A DNA stretch of 64,000 bases from positions 172,019 to 236,018 of the forward strand of contig NZ_JAGTTN010000006.1 in assembly GCF_020682705.1 (NCBI RefSeq). Reading direction: 5' to 3'. The translations under genes and the position numbers were made by a program. Below are positions 1 to 8,433 of the stretch, in pieces (within the stretch, counting starts at the first letter, position 1; every line of letters starts with the position of its first letter). The notes beneath the pieces were generated by a model that was not told where the DNA came from, ran no database searches, and saw nothing but the letters and a program-made list of their open reading frames with translations. The stretch is from Microbacterium allomyrinae. Its GTDB lineage: Bacteria; Actinomycetota; Actinomycetes; Actinomycetales; Microbacteriaceae.

Positions 1-54
1 GACGCGACGCGGCTGCCGCAGGGGGCGCGGGCAGAACTCCTCGCCCGCGGCGGG

Positions 55-1377
55 TCAGCCGGCGGCCAGCACCGACGCCGCCTGGCGGGCCGCGCCGAGG
101 GCGACGTATTCACCGGGCTCCGCAACGACGACGGGCAGGCCCAGCACGAGCGGCGCGATGGCCCGCACCGCTTCGGACTGGGCCCCGCCGCCGACGAGGA
201 GGGCGCGCTCGAGGGGGACGCCCAGCCCGCGCAGCGCCTCGAGACCCGCGGCGAGCCCCGAGAGCATGCCCTCGACCGCCGCGCGGGCGAGGTTCTCACG
301 AGTCGTCGAAGCGAGGGTCATGCCCGTGAGCGACCCCGTCGCATCCGGGAGATTCGGAGTGCGTTCGCCCTCGAAGTACGGCACCAGGGCGAGCCCATCC
401 GCACCGGGAGAAGCCGCCAGAGCGAGCCGGGAGAGCTCGGCGTGATCGACTCCGAGCACGCGCCCGATCGCATCGAGCACGCGGGCGGCATTGAGGGTCG
501 CGACGAGGGGAAGGAACCGGCCCGTGCAGTCGGCGAAGCCGGCGACCGTCCCGGTGGGGTCGATCGTGCGATGCTCGCTGACGGCGAAGACCGTTCCGCT
601 CGTGCCGATCGACACCACGACGTCTCCGGGCCCCGCACCGAGCCCGAGGGCTGCACCCGCGTTGTCGCCGGCGCCGCCGCCGACGCGGCGACTCGCGGCA
701 TCCGTCACCCATTCGTCGGGGCCGAGCACGCGCGGCAGCACCGCGTCACGGCCGAGCGCGGCGACCAGCAGGTCGCGGTCGTAACCGTCGGTGCCCGCCG
801 GCGGCGAGCGCGGGTTCCAGTAGCCGGTGCCCGAGGCATCCGATCGATCCGTCACGAGCTCGTCGAGCACCGGCCCGCGCGGAGCCTCGTCTTCGGGACC
901 GAATCCGCGCAGGCGCCAGGTGAGCCAGTCGTGCGGCAACGCCACCGCGGCGACCCGCGCGGCGTTCTCGGGCTCGCTGTCGCGGAGCCAGCGCAGCTTC
1001 GTGATCGTGAAGGATGCGACGGGCACCAGGCCCGTCCGGCGAGCGAGTTCGTCCGCACCGAACTCGGCGATGAGATCTGCTGCGGCGCCCGCCGAGCGGG
1101 TGTCGTTCCACAGCAGGGCGTCGCGGATCACACGGCCGTCGGCATCGAGAGCGACCATGCCATGCTGCTGCCCGCCGATCGCCCATGCCTCGACGTCTTC
1201 GAGCCCGCCGGCGTCGGCGATCGCGGCCTGCAGCGCCCGCCACCACGCCGCGGGGTCGACGGACGTGCCGTCGGGGTGCGAGGCGCGGCCCTGGCGCACG
1301 ATCGCGCCGGTCGCGGCATCGGTCAGCATGACCTTGCACGATTGCGTCGATGAATCGACGCCCATCACGAGCGGCAC
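55..1377 (-). CDS. xylB: Xylulokinase (FGGY family)
   Basis: Phosphorylates D-xylulose to xylulose 5-phosphate in the cytoplasm, the second step of xylose use. The 440-aa product has the FGGY layout: an N-terminal actin-like domain opening with [11 protein letters not shown], a QQHGMV motif near residues 70-75 that contacts substrate, and GAGDNAG near 236-241 with the likely catalytic Asp238. The C-terminal domain carries a GGGAQS nucleotide-binding loop. I chose GTG at 1377 because AAGGAG lies 5 nt upstream; the frame stays open further upstream, but that part reads as noise. It follows xylA in the same direction across a 113-nt gap filled by a long hairpin, so it is probably the second gene of a xylAB operon. 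Length is slightly short for the family, but no key motif is missing. Confidence 0.95.
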   Translation of the reverse strand: MPLVMGVDSSTQSCKVMLTDAATGAIVRQGRASHPDGTSVDPAAWWRALQAAIADAGGLEDVEAWAIGGQQHGMVALDADGRVIRDALLWNDTRSAGAAADLIAEFGADELARRTGLVPVASFTITKLRWLRDSEPENAARVAAVALPHDWLTWRLRGFGPEDEAPRGPVLDELVTDRSDASGTGYWNPRSPPAGTDGYDRDLLVAALGRDAVLPRVLGPDEWVTDAASRRVGGGAGDNAGAALGLGAGPGDVVVSIGTSGTVFAVSEHRTIDPTGTVAGFADCTGRFLPLVATLNAARVLDAIGRVLGVDHAELSRLALAASPGADGLALVPYFEGERTPNLPDATGSLTGMTLASTTRENLARAAVEGMLSGLAAGLEALRGLGVPLERALLVGGGAQSEAVRAIAPLVLGLPVVVAEPGEYVALGAARQAASVLAAG

Positions 1378-1397
1378 GGTTGCTCCTTGCGTGTGAG

Positions 1398-1468
1398 GCT
1401 GAGACAGGGGATTCCGCACGAGACCGGGGGCATAGCCCTCGGTCTCGGCGTGAATCCCCTGTCTCGGC
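1398..1468. repeat. 71-nt nested hairpin between xylA and xylB
   Basis: Outer arms GAGACAGGGGATTC (1401-1414) and GAATCCCCTGTCTC (1452-1465) are perfectly complementary over 14 bp and extend three more pairs outwards with one wobble. A second, inner stem (1419-1431 with 1435-1447, 12 of 13 pairs) closes on a 3-nt loop. A 4x4 internal loop separates the two stems. It may stop, slow or process the xylA transcript before xylB. There is no T-tract in the xylAB direction. Confidence 0.85.
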
Positions 1469-1490
1469 GAGAGGTGTGCGGTCGGATGCC

Positions 1491-2678
1491 TCAGCGCGCG
1501 CCGAGGAGGTGCTCGGTGGCGAGCTGCTGCAGACGCACGAACCCGAAGCCCTTGCCGCCGAGGTACGCGTCGGTGTCGAAGTCCTCGTAGGCGGACCGGT
1601 CCGCGAGGAAGTCGTCGTACGACTCCCCCGGGTTGAGGGTCGGCACCGAGAGCTCGGCGACCTTCGCCGCGGCGAGCGCCTCCTGCACCTCGGGATCGGC
1701 GCGGAAGGCCGCGGCGCGCTCCTTGAGCAGCAGGTACGTGCGCATGTTGGCGGATGCCGAGGCCCACACTCCGGTCTCGTCCTCGGTGCGCGAGGGCTTG
1801 TAGTCGAAGTGCCGGGGGCCGTCGTAGGCCGGCACGCCGCCCGGGCCGCCGTTCTCGAGCAGGTCGACGAGGGCGAACGCATTGTGCAGGTCGCCGTGAC
1901 CGAAGACGAGGTCCTGGTCGTACTTGATGCCGCGCTGACCGTTGAGGTCGATGTGGAAGAGCTTGCCGTGGTACAGCGCCTGGGCGATGCCGGCGGCGAA
2001 GTTGAGCCCGGCCATCTGCTCGTGGCCGACCTCGGGGTTGACGCCCACGAGCTCGGGGCGCTCGAGCGAATCGATGAACGCGATCGCGTGACCGAGCGTC
2101 GGCAGCAGGATGTCGCCGCGGGGCTCGTTGGGCTTGGGCTCGATCGCGAAGCGGATGTCGTAGCCCTTGTCGGTGACGTAGTCGCCGAGCAGGTTCACGG
2201 CTTCGCGGTAGCGCTCGAGCGCCGCGCGGATGTCTTTCGCCGAGTCGTACTCCGCGCCCTCGCGGCCGCCCCACATGACGAACGTCTTGGCACCCAGCTC
2301 AGCGCCGAGGTCGAGCTGGCGGAACACCTTGCGCAGCGCGAAGCGTCGCACGTCGCGGTCGTTCGAGGTGAACCCGCCGTCTTTGAAGACGGGAGCCGAG
2401 AACAGGTTGGTCGTCACCATCGGCACGATGAGGCCGGTGTCGGCGAGCGCGCCCTTCAGCCGGTCGATCTGGGTCTGACGCTCGGCGTCGGTCGATCCGA
2501 ACGCGAACAGATCATCGTCGTGGAAGGTGAGGCCGTAGGCGCCGAGCTCGGCGAGCTTCTCGACCGCGTGGACCACGTCGAGATGATTGCGGGTCGGACC
2601 GCCGAAGGGGTCGGTGCCGTTGTAGCCGACGGTCCAGAGACCGAACGAGAACTTGTCGGCGCGAGTGGGGGTGGGCAT
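1491..2678 (-). CDS. xylA: Xylose isomerase
   Basis: Interconverts D-xylose and D-xylulose using two divalent metal ions. The 395-aa product has the length of the short actinobacterial (class I) enzymes. The catalytic histidine lies in the FHDDD motif (His53, Asp56). The metal-binding stretch [12 protein letters not shown] falls near 177-188, and later metal ligands lie in GHEQM and in the [18 protein letters not shown] segment. ATG at 2678 is preceded by AGGAG at the right distance; an in-frame ATG five codons upstream has no ribosome site. It is first in the xylAB operon and divergent from the LacI-type gene at 2841. The 162-nt gap between them carries two palindromes that could be repressor sites. 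Confidence 0.97.
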   Translation of the reverse strand: MPTPTRADKFSFGLWTVGYNGTDPFGGPTRNHLDVVHAVEKLAELGAYGLTFHDDDLFAFGSTDAERQTQIDRLKGALADTGLIVPMVTTNLFSAPVFKDGGFTSNDRDVRRFALRKVFRQLDLGAELGAKTFVMWGGREGAEYDSAKDIRAALERYREAVNLLGDYVTDKGYDIRFAIEPKPNEPRGDILLPTLGHAIAFIDSLERPELVGVNPEVGHEQMAGLNFAAGIAQALYHGKLFHIDLNGQRGIKYDQDLVFGHGDLHNAFALVDLLENGGPGGVPAYDGPRHFDYKPSRTEDETGVWASASANMRTYLLLKERAAAFRADPEVQEALAAAKVAELSVPTLNPGESYDDFLADRSAYEDFDTDAYLGGKGFGFVRLQQLATEHLLGAR

Positions 2679-2688
2679 GACGCTCCTG

Positions 2689-2722
2689 TTCACCGGTGAA
2701 CCTAATTGTTGTTGACGACAAC
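2689..2722. promoter_or_regulatory. Probable operator pair for xylA
   Basis: Two symmetric sites lie just upstream of the xylA ribosome site. TTCACCGGTGAA (2689-2700) is a perfect 12-bp palindrome. At 2708-2722 the arms GTTGT and ACAAC flank 5 nt. LacI-family proteins bind sites of this size. On the xylA strand TATAGG (2724-2729 region) could serve as a -10 box. Binding by the adjacent LacI protein is inferred from position. Confidence 0.55.
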
Positions 2723-2840
2723 CTATACCAGATCGGATGCCGCGTCCACTCCCGATGGCACACGCAGGTCTTCACTCGGCCATCCCGCGGTCGGAACATC
2801 GAATCGCGATTTCGATAGTTTCGAGCGCTACGATCGACGC

Positions 2841-3848
2841 ATGACCGACGGCTCGCGCGTGACCCTCGCCGCCATCGCCGCCGAGGCCGGCGTCTCGCTC
2901 GCGACGATGTCGAAGGTGCTCAACGGACGCACCGATGTGGCCCCCGACACGCGTGCGCGTCTCGAGGAGCATCTCGCGCGTCACGGATATATGCGGCGCG
3001 GGGCATCCCCGCGCAAGGAGTTCGTCGAACTCGTGTTCCACGAACTCGAGCCGAGCTGGTCGATGGAGGTCATCGAGGGCGTCGAGGACGTCGCCCACGC
3101 CGCCGGCCTCTCGGTCGTGCTCACGGTGAGCGGCGACCGCCACACCCCTTCCGCGGACTGGATCGACGGGGTCCTCCGCCGCCGACCGGTGGGCGTCGTG
3201 CTGGTGTTCTCCGACATCCAGGAGCGTCACCGCGAAAAGCTGCGCTCGCGCGGCATCCCCTTCGTCATCGTGGACCCGGCAGGCGACCCCTCGCCCGACG
3301 TGCCGTCCGTGGGCTCGGCGAACTGGTCGGGCGGGCTCATGGCGACACGCCACCTCATCGAGCTGGGGCATCGACGGATCGCCGCCATCACCGGGCCCGA
3401 AGACATGATGTGCTCGCTCGCCCGCGTCGACGGCTACCGCTCCGCCATGAACGCCGCAGGGCTGCCGATCGACCCCGACCTCATCCGCTTCGGCGACTTC
3501 CACCCCGCCGGTGGCGAGCGCCATGCCCACGACCTGCTGGCCCTCGCCGACCCGCCGACCGCCATCTTCGCCGGCAGCGACCTGCAGGCGCTCGGCGCGA
3601 TCGCGGCCGGTTCGGCTGCGGGGCTGCGCGTTCCCGACGACCTGTCGGTGGTCGGCTACGACGACATCGCCCTCGCACGCTGGATGAGCCCGCAGCTCAC
3701 GACCGTGCACCAGCCGCTGCGGCGCATGGGCGAGGAGGCCACCCGCCTCGCGCTGCGACTGGCCGACGGCGCCACCGCCGAGACCCTCCGCATGGACCTC
3801 GCGACGCACCTCGTGGTTCGCGGCAGCACGGCCGCGCCCTCTCGCTGA
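2841..3848 (+). CDS. LacI/GalR-family transcriptional repressor, probable xylose regulator
   Basis: A 335-aa DNA-binding protein. The N-terminal helix-turn-helix with hinge helix (about residues 7-55, VTLAAIAAEAGVSLATMSKVLNGR) is typical of LacI. It is followed by a periplasmic-binding-protein-like sensor domain (about 62-330) with the family stretches DDLSVVGYDDIALARWMSPQL near the end. It is divergent from xylA, so it most likely represses xylAB and is released by xylose or a derivative. ATG at 2841 starts exactly at the HTH; longer in-frame starts would add unrelated sequence. The shared gap holds palindromes. The ligand cannot be read from the sequence. Confidence 0.92.
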   Translation: MTDGSRVTLAAIAAEAGVSLATMSKVLNGRTDVAPDTRARLEEHLARHGYMRRGASPRKEFVELVFHELEPSWSMEVIEGVEDVAHAAGLSVVLTVSGDRHTPSADWIDGVLRRRPVGVVLVFSDIQERHREKLRSRGIPFVIVDPAGDPSPDVPSVGSANWSGGLMATRHLIELGHRRIAAITGPEDMMCSLARVDGYRSAMNAAGLPIDPDLIRFGDFHPAGGERHAHDLLALADPPTAIFAGSDLQALGAIAAGSAAGLRVPDDLSVVGYDDIALARWMSPQLTTVHQPLRRMGEEATRLALRLADGATAETLRMDLATHLVVRGSTAAPSR

Positions 3849-3913
3849 GCAGGAGCATCCGCTCGGCAGGCTCAGGGAGATGCGCCGCGCCCCGAAACCT
3901 GCCTGTCTCAGGC

Positions 3914-3995
3914 GTCCATTTCATGTGCTGTCACCGACCGCACACGATCCACCCGCACCCAGCGTGTGGCCTCGGCGAGAGCACATGAAGTGGAC
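3914..3995. repeat. 82-nt imperfect hairpin between convergent genes
   Basis: GTCCATTTCATGTGCT (3914-3929) pairs with AGCACATGAAGTGGAC (3980-3995): 16 positions, one of them a G-U wobble. A weaker inner stem (CACACG with CGTGTG) lies between. It sits between the LacI gene and the end of the GH3 gene and could work as a two-way terminator, though no T-tract follows. Its nested layout recalls the hairpin at 1398-1468. Confidence 0.7.
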
Positions 3996-4018
3996 TGACG
4001 TGCAGGAGAACTGCGCTC

Positions 4019-4067
4019 CCACAGGAGCTTCGCGCCGCGGAGCGCCCCACCGCCAATCCTCCTGTGG
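4019..4067. terminator. Second intergenic hairpin downstream of the LacI gene
   Basis: CCACAGGAG (4019-4027) and CTCCTGTGG (4059-4067) form a perfect 9-bp stem around a 31-nt, very GC-rich loop. It lies 50 nt from the stop of the convergent GH3 gene. A terminator role is inferred from position. The loop is long for a classical intrinsic terminator. Confidence 0.4.
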
Positions 4068-4117
4068 AGGCGCACATCTCGTGTGAACACGCGGCGACAG
4101 GCACGCCGGCGAGCGCG

Positions 4118-6508
4118 TCACCGGCCGCGTGTCACCGTCACCTCCGCGTGCAGCGCGCGCGTGTGGTCGACGACACGCGGCTCGCCGGTGATCCGCACGG
4201 AGCGCGTGGCCACGATGTCGGCGCTGGAGCGGCCGAAGCCCAGCACGAGTTCGCCCGGCTCGACGATCCGCCGCCCGTCCGCTCCAGTGAACGCCGCCAG
4301 ATCGGCCGGCACCTCGAACGACACGCGGACGCGCTCCCCCGGCTCCAGCGGCACCCGCGCATAGGCGATGAGCCGCTGCACCGGGCGCACGACCGAGGCG
4401 ACCGGATCGTGCAGGTACAGCTGCACGACCTCCGCGCCCGCACGCTCCCCGGCGTTGCCGACGTGGATCGACACCGTGACAGCGCCGTCGGCAGGCATCT
4501 CCGGCGCCGAGGATGCGGCATCCGACCACACCGACAGGGCATAGCCGAGACCGTGCCCGAACGCGTACGCGGGTGCGGGATCGATGTTCGACACATCGCC
4601 CCCGCGCGCGAGGGTCGAGGCGAGATACGTCGACGGCTGGGCACCGGGGTCGCGAGGGATGCTCACCGGCAGCCGTCCGCTCGGGTTCACCCGGCCGCTC
4701 AGCACGCCGGCGATCGCACCCGTTCCCTCCTCGCCCGCGAAGAAGGTCTGCACGATCGCCGAGGCGCGCTCGGGCGCGGAGCCGAGCGCGTACGGCCGCC
4801 CGGCGAGCATCGTGACGATCGTCGGCACCCCGGCCTGGAGCATCGCATCCAGCAGCTGCTGCTGCGATCCCGGAAGCGTGAGGTCGGCCGCGTCACAGCC
4901 CTCACCGCTCGTGCCGCGCCCGAACAGCCCCGCACGATCACCGAGGGCGAGGACGACGACATCGGCGCTGGAGGCGACGTCGAGGGCCTCGGCGAATCCC
5001 TCGGTCTCGCCGCCGTCGATCGTCGTGCCGGCGGCGAACGCGATCTCGGCGTGCGGGAACTCGGTCGCCAGCGCGTCGCGCAAGGTCGGCAGCTCGATCC
5101 CGAGGGGGACTTCCGGATGCCGCACCCCGACGTGGGAAGGGAACGAATAGCATCCGAGCACCGCGTACGGGTCGTCCGCCACCGGGCCCACGACAGCGAT
5201 GCGCGTCGCTCGGGTGAGAGGCAGCACTCCGTCGTTGCGCAACAGCACGATCGCCTGCTCGGCGATGCGGCGTGCGAGCGCGCGGTTCTCGGGCGGATCC
5301 AGATCGACTCGCCCGCGGACGGCGTCGGCCGAGATATCACCGGCAGAGGACCCGCCTGCGTCTGATCCGCCGAAGGCTGCCGGCACCGGGCTCCAGTCCG
5401 CGTCGAGCATGCCGAGTCCGGCCTTCTGACGCAGGACCCGACCGAGCGCTCGGTCCACGAGCGCCTCGTCGACCCGGCCCTCCTCGACGGCGCGCACGAG
5501 GTCGGTGCCGAAGGTCTTGACGGTGGGCAGCTCGACGTCGATCCCCGCCGCGAGGGCGGCGGCCGCGGCATCCGTCCATGTCTCGGCGATGCCGTGGAGC
5601 TCGCGCAGGAACGCGATCGAGAAGTAGTCGGCGACCACCGTTCCGTCGAAGCCCCAGGTCTCTCGCAGCAGCTCGGTGAGAAGACGCGGGTCGGCGGCCG
5701 TGGGGATGCCGTCGAGGTCTGTGTAGGAGTTCATCACCGACCGCACCCCGCTTTCGCGCAGTGCCATCTCGAATGGCGGCAGCAGCACGTCTGCGAGTTC
5801 CCGCGGACCGACCGAAACGGGTGCCAGATTGCGTCCGCCCTTCGAGGCCGAGTAGCCCACGAAGTGCTTGAGTGTCGCGATGACCCCCGCCGACTCGACG
5901 CCCTGGATGTAGGCGGTGGCGACGGTGCCGACGAGATACGGGTCCTCGCCGATCGTCTCCTCGACCCTGCCCCAGCGCGCATCGCGCACGACGTCGAGCA
6001 CCGGGGCGAGCCCCTGGTGCACGCCCACGGCACGCATGTCGGCGCCGATCCGGCCGCCCATCTCGCGCACCAGCGCGGGGTCGAACGTCGCGCCCCAGCT
6101 GAGCGGAACGGGGTAGGCGGTCGCACCCCAGGTCGCGAACCCGGCGAGGCACTCCTCGTGCGCGAGAGCCGGGATGCCGAACCGGTTCGCCGCCATGATC
6201 CGCTGCTGCGCGCGCATCAGCGACAGGGCGCCCACCGCGGGATCCACCGGAGCCGTCCCGAACGGGCGCGTGAGCTGACCGAGACCGGCCGGAAGCAGCG
6301 CGTCGAGATCGACCTCGTCGTTCATGTCGTGCTGGTGCGGGGCCACGTCTTCCCCGTCGGCGGATGCTCCGACCCACACTCCGTAGAGCTGGGCGATCTT
6401 CTCCGTCACCGTCATCTCGGCGATGAGGGCGTCGACGCGTTCCGCGACCGGTCGCGCGGTCTCGCGCCACGAAGGTGTGCGGATCGTGGAGTGCTGTTCG
6501 AGGGTCAT
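4118..6508 (-). CDS. Glycoside hydrolase family 3 (beta-xylosidase/beta-glucosidase type)
   Basis: A 796-aa cytoplasmic enzyme that removes terminal beta-linked sugars from short oligosaccharides. It has the three expected parts: an N-terminal (beta/alpha)8 domain with KHF (Lys214, His215) and the nucleophile in VVADYF (Asp294), a middle alpha/beta sandwich with the GxxSGEGxD loop (about residues 525-540), and a C-terminal fibronectin III-like domain. There is no signal peptide, so the substrate must be imported. The ATG at 6508 overlaps the upstream permease stop in an ATGA junction, which indicates translational coupling. Gene order (binding protein, two permeases, GH3) matches the xylobiose systems of Streptomyces, and xylAB lies nearby, so beta-xylosidase is my first choice. 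Beta-glucosidase is possible. Confidence 0.92.
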   Translation of the reverse strand: MTLEQHSTIRTPSWRETARPVAERVDALIAEMTVTEKIAQLYGVWVGASADGEDVAPHQHDMNDEVDLDALLPAGLGQLTRPFGTAPVDPAVGALSLMRAQQRIMAANRFGIPALAHEECLAGFATWGATAYPVPLSWGATFDPALVREMGGRIGADMRAVGVHQGLAPVLDVVRDARWGRVEETIGEDPYLVGTVATAYIQGVESAGVIATLKHFVGYSASKGGRNLAPVSVGPRELADVLLPPFEMALRESGVRSVMNSYTDLDGIPTAADPRLLTELLRETWGFDGTVVADYFSIAFLRELHGIAETWTDAAAAALAAGIDVELPTVKTFGTDLVRAVEEGRVDEALVDRALGRVLRQKAGLGMLDADWSPVPAAFGGSDAGGSSAGDISADAVRGRVDLDPPENRALARRIAEQAIVLLRNDGVLPLTRATRIAVVGPVADDPYAVLGCYSFPSHVGVRHPEVPLGIELPTLRDALATEFPHAEIAFAAGTTIDGGETEGFAEALDVASSADVVVLALGDRAGLFGRGTSGEGCDAADLTLPGSQQQLLDAMLQAGVPTIVTMLAGRPYALGSAPERASAIVQTFFAGEEGTGAIAGVLSGRVNPSGRLPVSIPRDPGAQPSTYLASTLARGGDVSNIDPAPAYAFGHGLGYALSVWSDAASSAPEMPADGAVTVSIHVGNAGERAGAEVVQLYLHDPVASVVRPVQRLIAYARVPLEPGERVRVSFEVPADLAAFTGADGRRIVEPGELVLGFGRSSADIVATRSVRITGEPRVVDHTRALHAEVTVTRGR

Positions 6509-7401
6509 CCCTTCACCGCCCCGGTGAGACCGCCGACGATCCGCTTCTCGGCGAGGAGGAAGAACACCAGCGCCGGGATCATCGCGAGCGACGTGTACGC
6601 CAGCACGGCCCCGGTGTCCTGCGAGTACTGCGACGAGAACTGCGTCACCCCGAGCGGCAGCGGCCACAGCTCCTGCGGCAGCGAGCCGGTGGAGATCACC
6701 AGCAGCGGCAGCAGATATCCGTTCCAGCTCGCCACGAACGCGAGGATGCCGACCGTGATCAGGCCGGGCTTGGCGAGCGGCAGGAGGATGCGCCAGAAGA
6801 AGCCGATGCGCGTCGCGCCGTCGATCATCGCCGCCTCTTCGAGCTCGTCGGGAATGGCCCGCAGGAACGGCACCAGGATGATGATGGTCGTGGGCAGCGC
6901 GAACGCGATGCCCGGGATGATCACGCCGAGGTACGTGCCGTGCAGGCCCAGCGTGCGCAGCAGCAGTGTGAGCGGCAGGGCGGCGACCGTCAGCGGGAAC
7001 ATGAGCCCCGCGGCGAACAGCGTGTAGAGCCCCTGCCGGCCGCGGAAGTCGTACCGCGCGAGCACGAATGCCGCCATGATCCCGGCGATCACGACGCCGA
7101 CGGTGGTGGCGACCGCCAGCAGGGTGCTCGCGAAGACGTTGCCCCAGAACCGGGGGGCGCTGAGCACCGCGATCCAGTTCTGCACGGTCCACGGGTCGGG
7201 CCATCCCGCAGGGTCGGCGTTGAGGTCGGCAGTCGTGCGGAACCCGCCCAGGAAGACGTAGACGACCGGGCCGATCGCGACGGCGGCGACGACCAGGGCG
7301 ACGAGGTAGACGAAGGGCTGGCCCCAGTCGAACCGGCGACCGGCCGGCTCCGCGGCGCGGGGCGCCGCGTCGCCGGTGACGATGGTGGTGGTGGCGGACA
7401 T
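6505..7401 (-). CDS. Carbohydrate ABC transporter permease, MalG type
   Basis: A 298-aa inner-membrane subunit with about six membrane spans; the first is near residues 32-52. The cytoplasmic EAA loop that docks on the ATPase is visible as EEAAMIDGATRIGFFWRILL near 195-214. It forms the import channel with the permease encoded directly upstream; the two genes are separated by a single base (TGA-G-ATG). It overlaps the GH3 gene by 4 nt. No ATPase gene is present in the operon, as is common for actinobacterial sugar importers that share one MsiK-like ATPase; that sharing is inferred. Confidence 0.94.
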   Translation of the reverse strand: MSATTTIVTGDAAPRAAEPAGRRFDWGQPFVYLVALVVAAVAIGPVVYVFLGGFRTTADLNADPAGWPDPWTVQNWIAVLSAPRFWGNVFASTLLAVATTVGVVIAGIMAAFVLARYDFRGRQGLYTLFAAGLMFPLTVAALPLTLLLRTLGLHGTYLGVIIPGIAFALPTTIIILVPFLRAIPDELEEAAMIDGATRIGFFWRILLPLAKPGLITVGILAFVASWNGYLLPLLVISTGSLPQELWPLPLGVTQFSSQYSQDTGAVLAYTSLAMIPALVFFLLAEKRIVGGLTGAVKG

Positions 7402-7402
7402 C

Positions 7403-8431
7403 TCAGCGCACCGCCTTTCTGCGGGAAGCGGGCTTTCTGCTGCGGCGTGGTGCGGTCACGGCGCCCGTGAGGTCTCGGCGCAGCGCGAAGCGCTGATACG
7501 CCAGAGCGATGACGAGGGAGATGACGAAGAGGATCACGGCGATGGCGCTGCCGTAGCCGGGCTGCCCGGCGAACTGCCCCTGCTGCACCATGTAGGTCGC
7601 CATGGTCTCGGTCGCGATGCGCCGGACCGCGGGCGCGACCGTGACCCAGACCATGTCGAAGACCTGCAGCGATCCGATGATGGACAGGAACGCCCAGATA
7701 CGGATCGTGGGTCCCAGGAGCGGCAGCGTGATGTGCCGCTGCACCTGCCACCAGGTCGCCCCGTCGATCTGCGCCGCCTCGGCGAGCTCTTCGGGGATGC
7801 CCTGGAGCCCGGCGAGGAACAGCAGGATCGCGAAGCCGATGTACTTCCAGGTGAGGATGAAGAAGATCGTCCACAGCGCGATCGAGGGATCGGCGAGCCA
7901 GTTGCGGGTGAACGCGCCGAGGCCGAGCGACTCGAGAGTCGCGTTGACGGCGCCGTTCGGCTGCAGGATCAGCTTGAAGGAGAGTCCGGCGATGACCTCC
8001 GCCAGCACATACGGGACGAAGATCAGCAGGCGGAAGATGCTTCTCCCGCGGAGCCGGCGGTTCAGCAGCAGCGCGACCCCGATCGCGATCGGCCCCTGCA
8101 CGAGCAGCGACATCGCGAGGATGAAGAAGGTGTTGCCGATCGCGCGCTGGAACTCGGGAGTGGTCAGCGCGCGGACGTAGTTGTCGAACCCGACGAAGCG
8201 TCCGGACTCGGCGAGGTCCTCCCACTGGAACGCGGGGGGCAGGTTGTAGAAGCTGTAGACCCCGGCGAGGATCACCGGCAGGATCACGAAGCCGAGGAAC
8301 AGCACGAGCGCGGGGCCGGCGAACAGGAGGATCTCGAGACGCTTGCGTCCCGAGCGGCGGCGGGGCGCGCGCACCGGCAGGGGGCCCGGGCCCGCGGTGA
8401 CCGCGGGCCCGGGCGTGGTGAGGGTCGCCAT
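7403..8431 (-). CDS. Carbohydrate ABC transporter permease, MalF type
   Basis: A 342-aa inner-membrane subunit with a basic, proline-rich N-terminus, a first span near residues 34-56, and five more spans. The EAA loop reads EELAEAAQIDGATWWQVQRH near 215-234. The ATG at 8431 begins 2 nt after the stop of the binding-protein gene (TAG-CC-ATG). No convincing ribosome site precedes it, so its translation probably depends on the upstream gene. Paired with the MalG-type permease downstream it completes the membrane part of the importer. The lysine- and arginine-rich C-terminus is unusual but short. Confidence 0.93.
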   Translation of the reverse strand: MATLTTPGPAVTAGPGPLPVRAPRRRSGRKRLEILLFAGPALVLFLGFVILPVILAGVYSFYNLPPAFQWEDLAESGRFVGFDNYVRALTTPEFQRAIGNTFFILAMSLLVQGPIAIGVALLLNRRLRGRSIFRLLIFVPYVLAEVIAGLSFKLILQPNGAVNATLESLGLGAFTRNWLADPSIALWTIFFILTWKYIGFAILLFLAGLQGIPEELAEAAQIDGATWWQVQRHITLPLLGPTIRIWAFLSIIGSLQVFDMVWVTVAPAVRRIATETMATYMVQQGQFAGQPGYGSAIAVILFVISLVIALAYQRFALRRDLTGAVTAPRRSRKPASRRKAVR

Positions 8432-8433
8432 GG

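Noticed and set aside
5594..7027. A 477-codon plus-strand frame opposite the GH3 and permease genes
   Set aside because: The opposite strand holds full-length GH3 and permease motifs. This frame has none.
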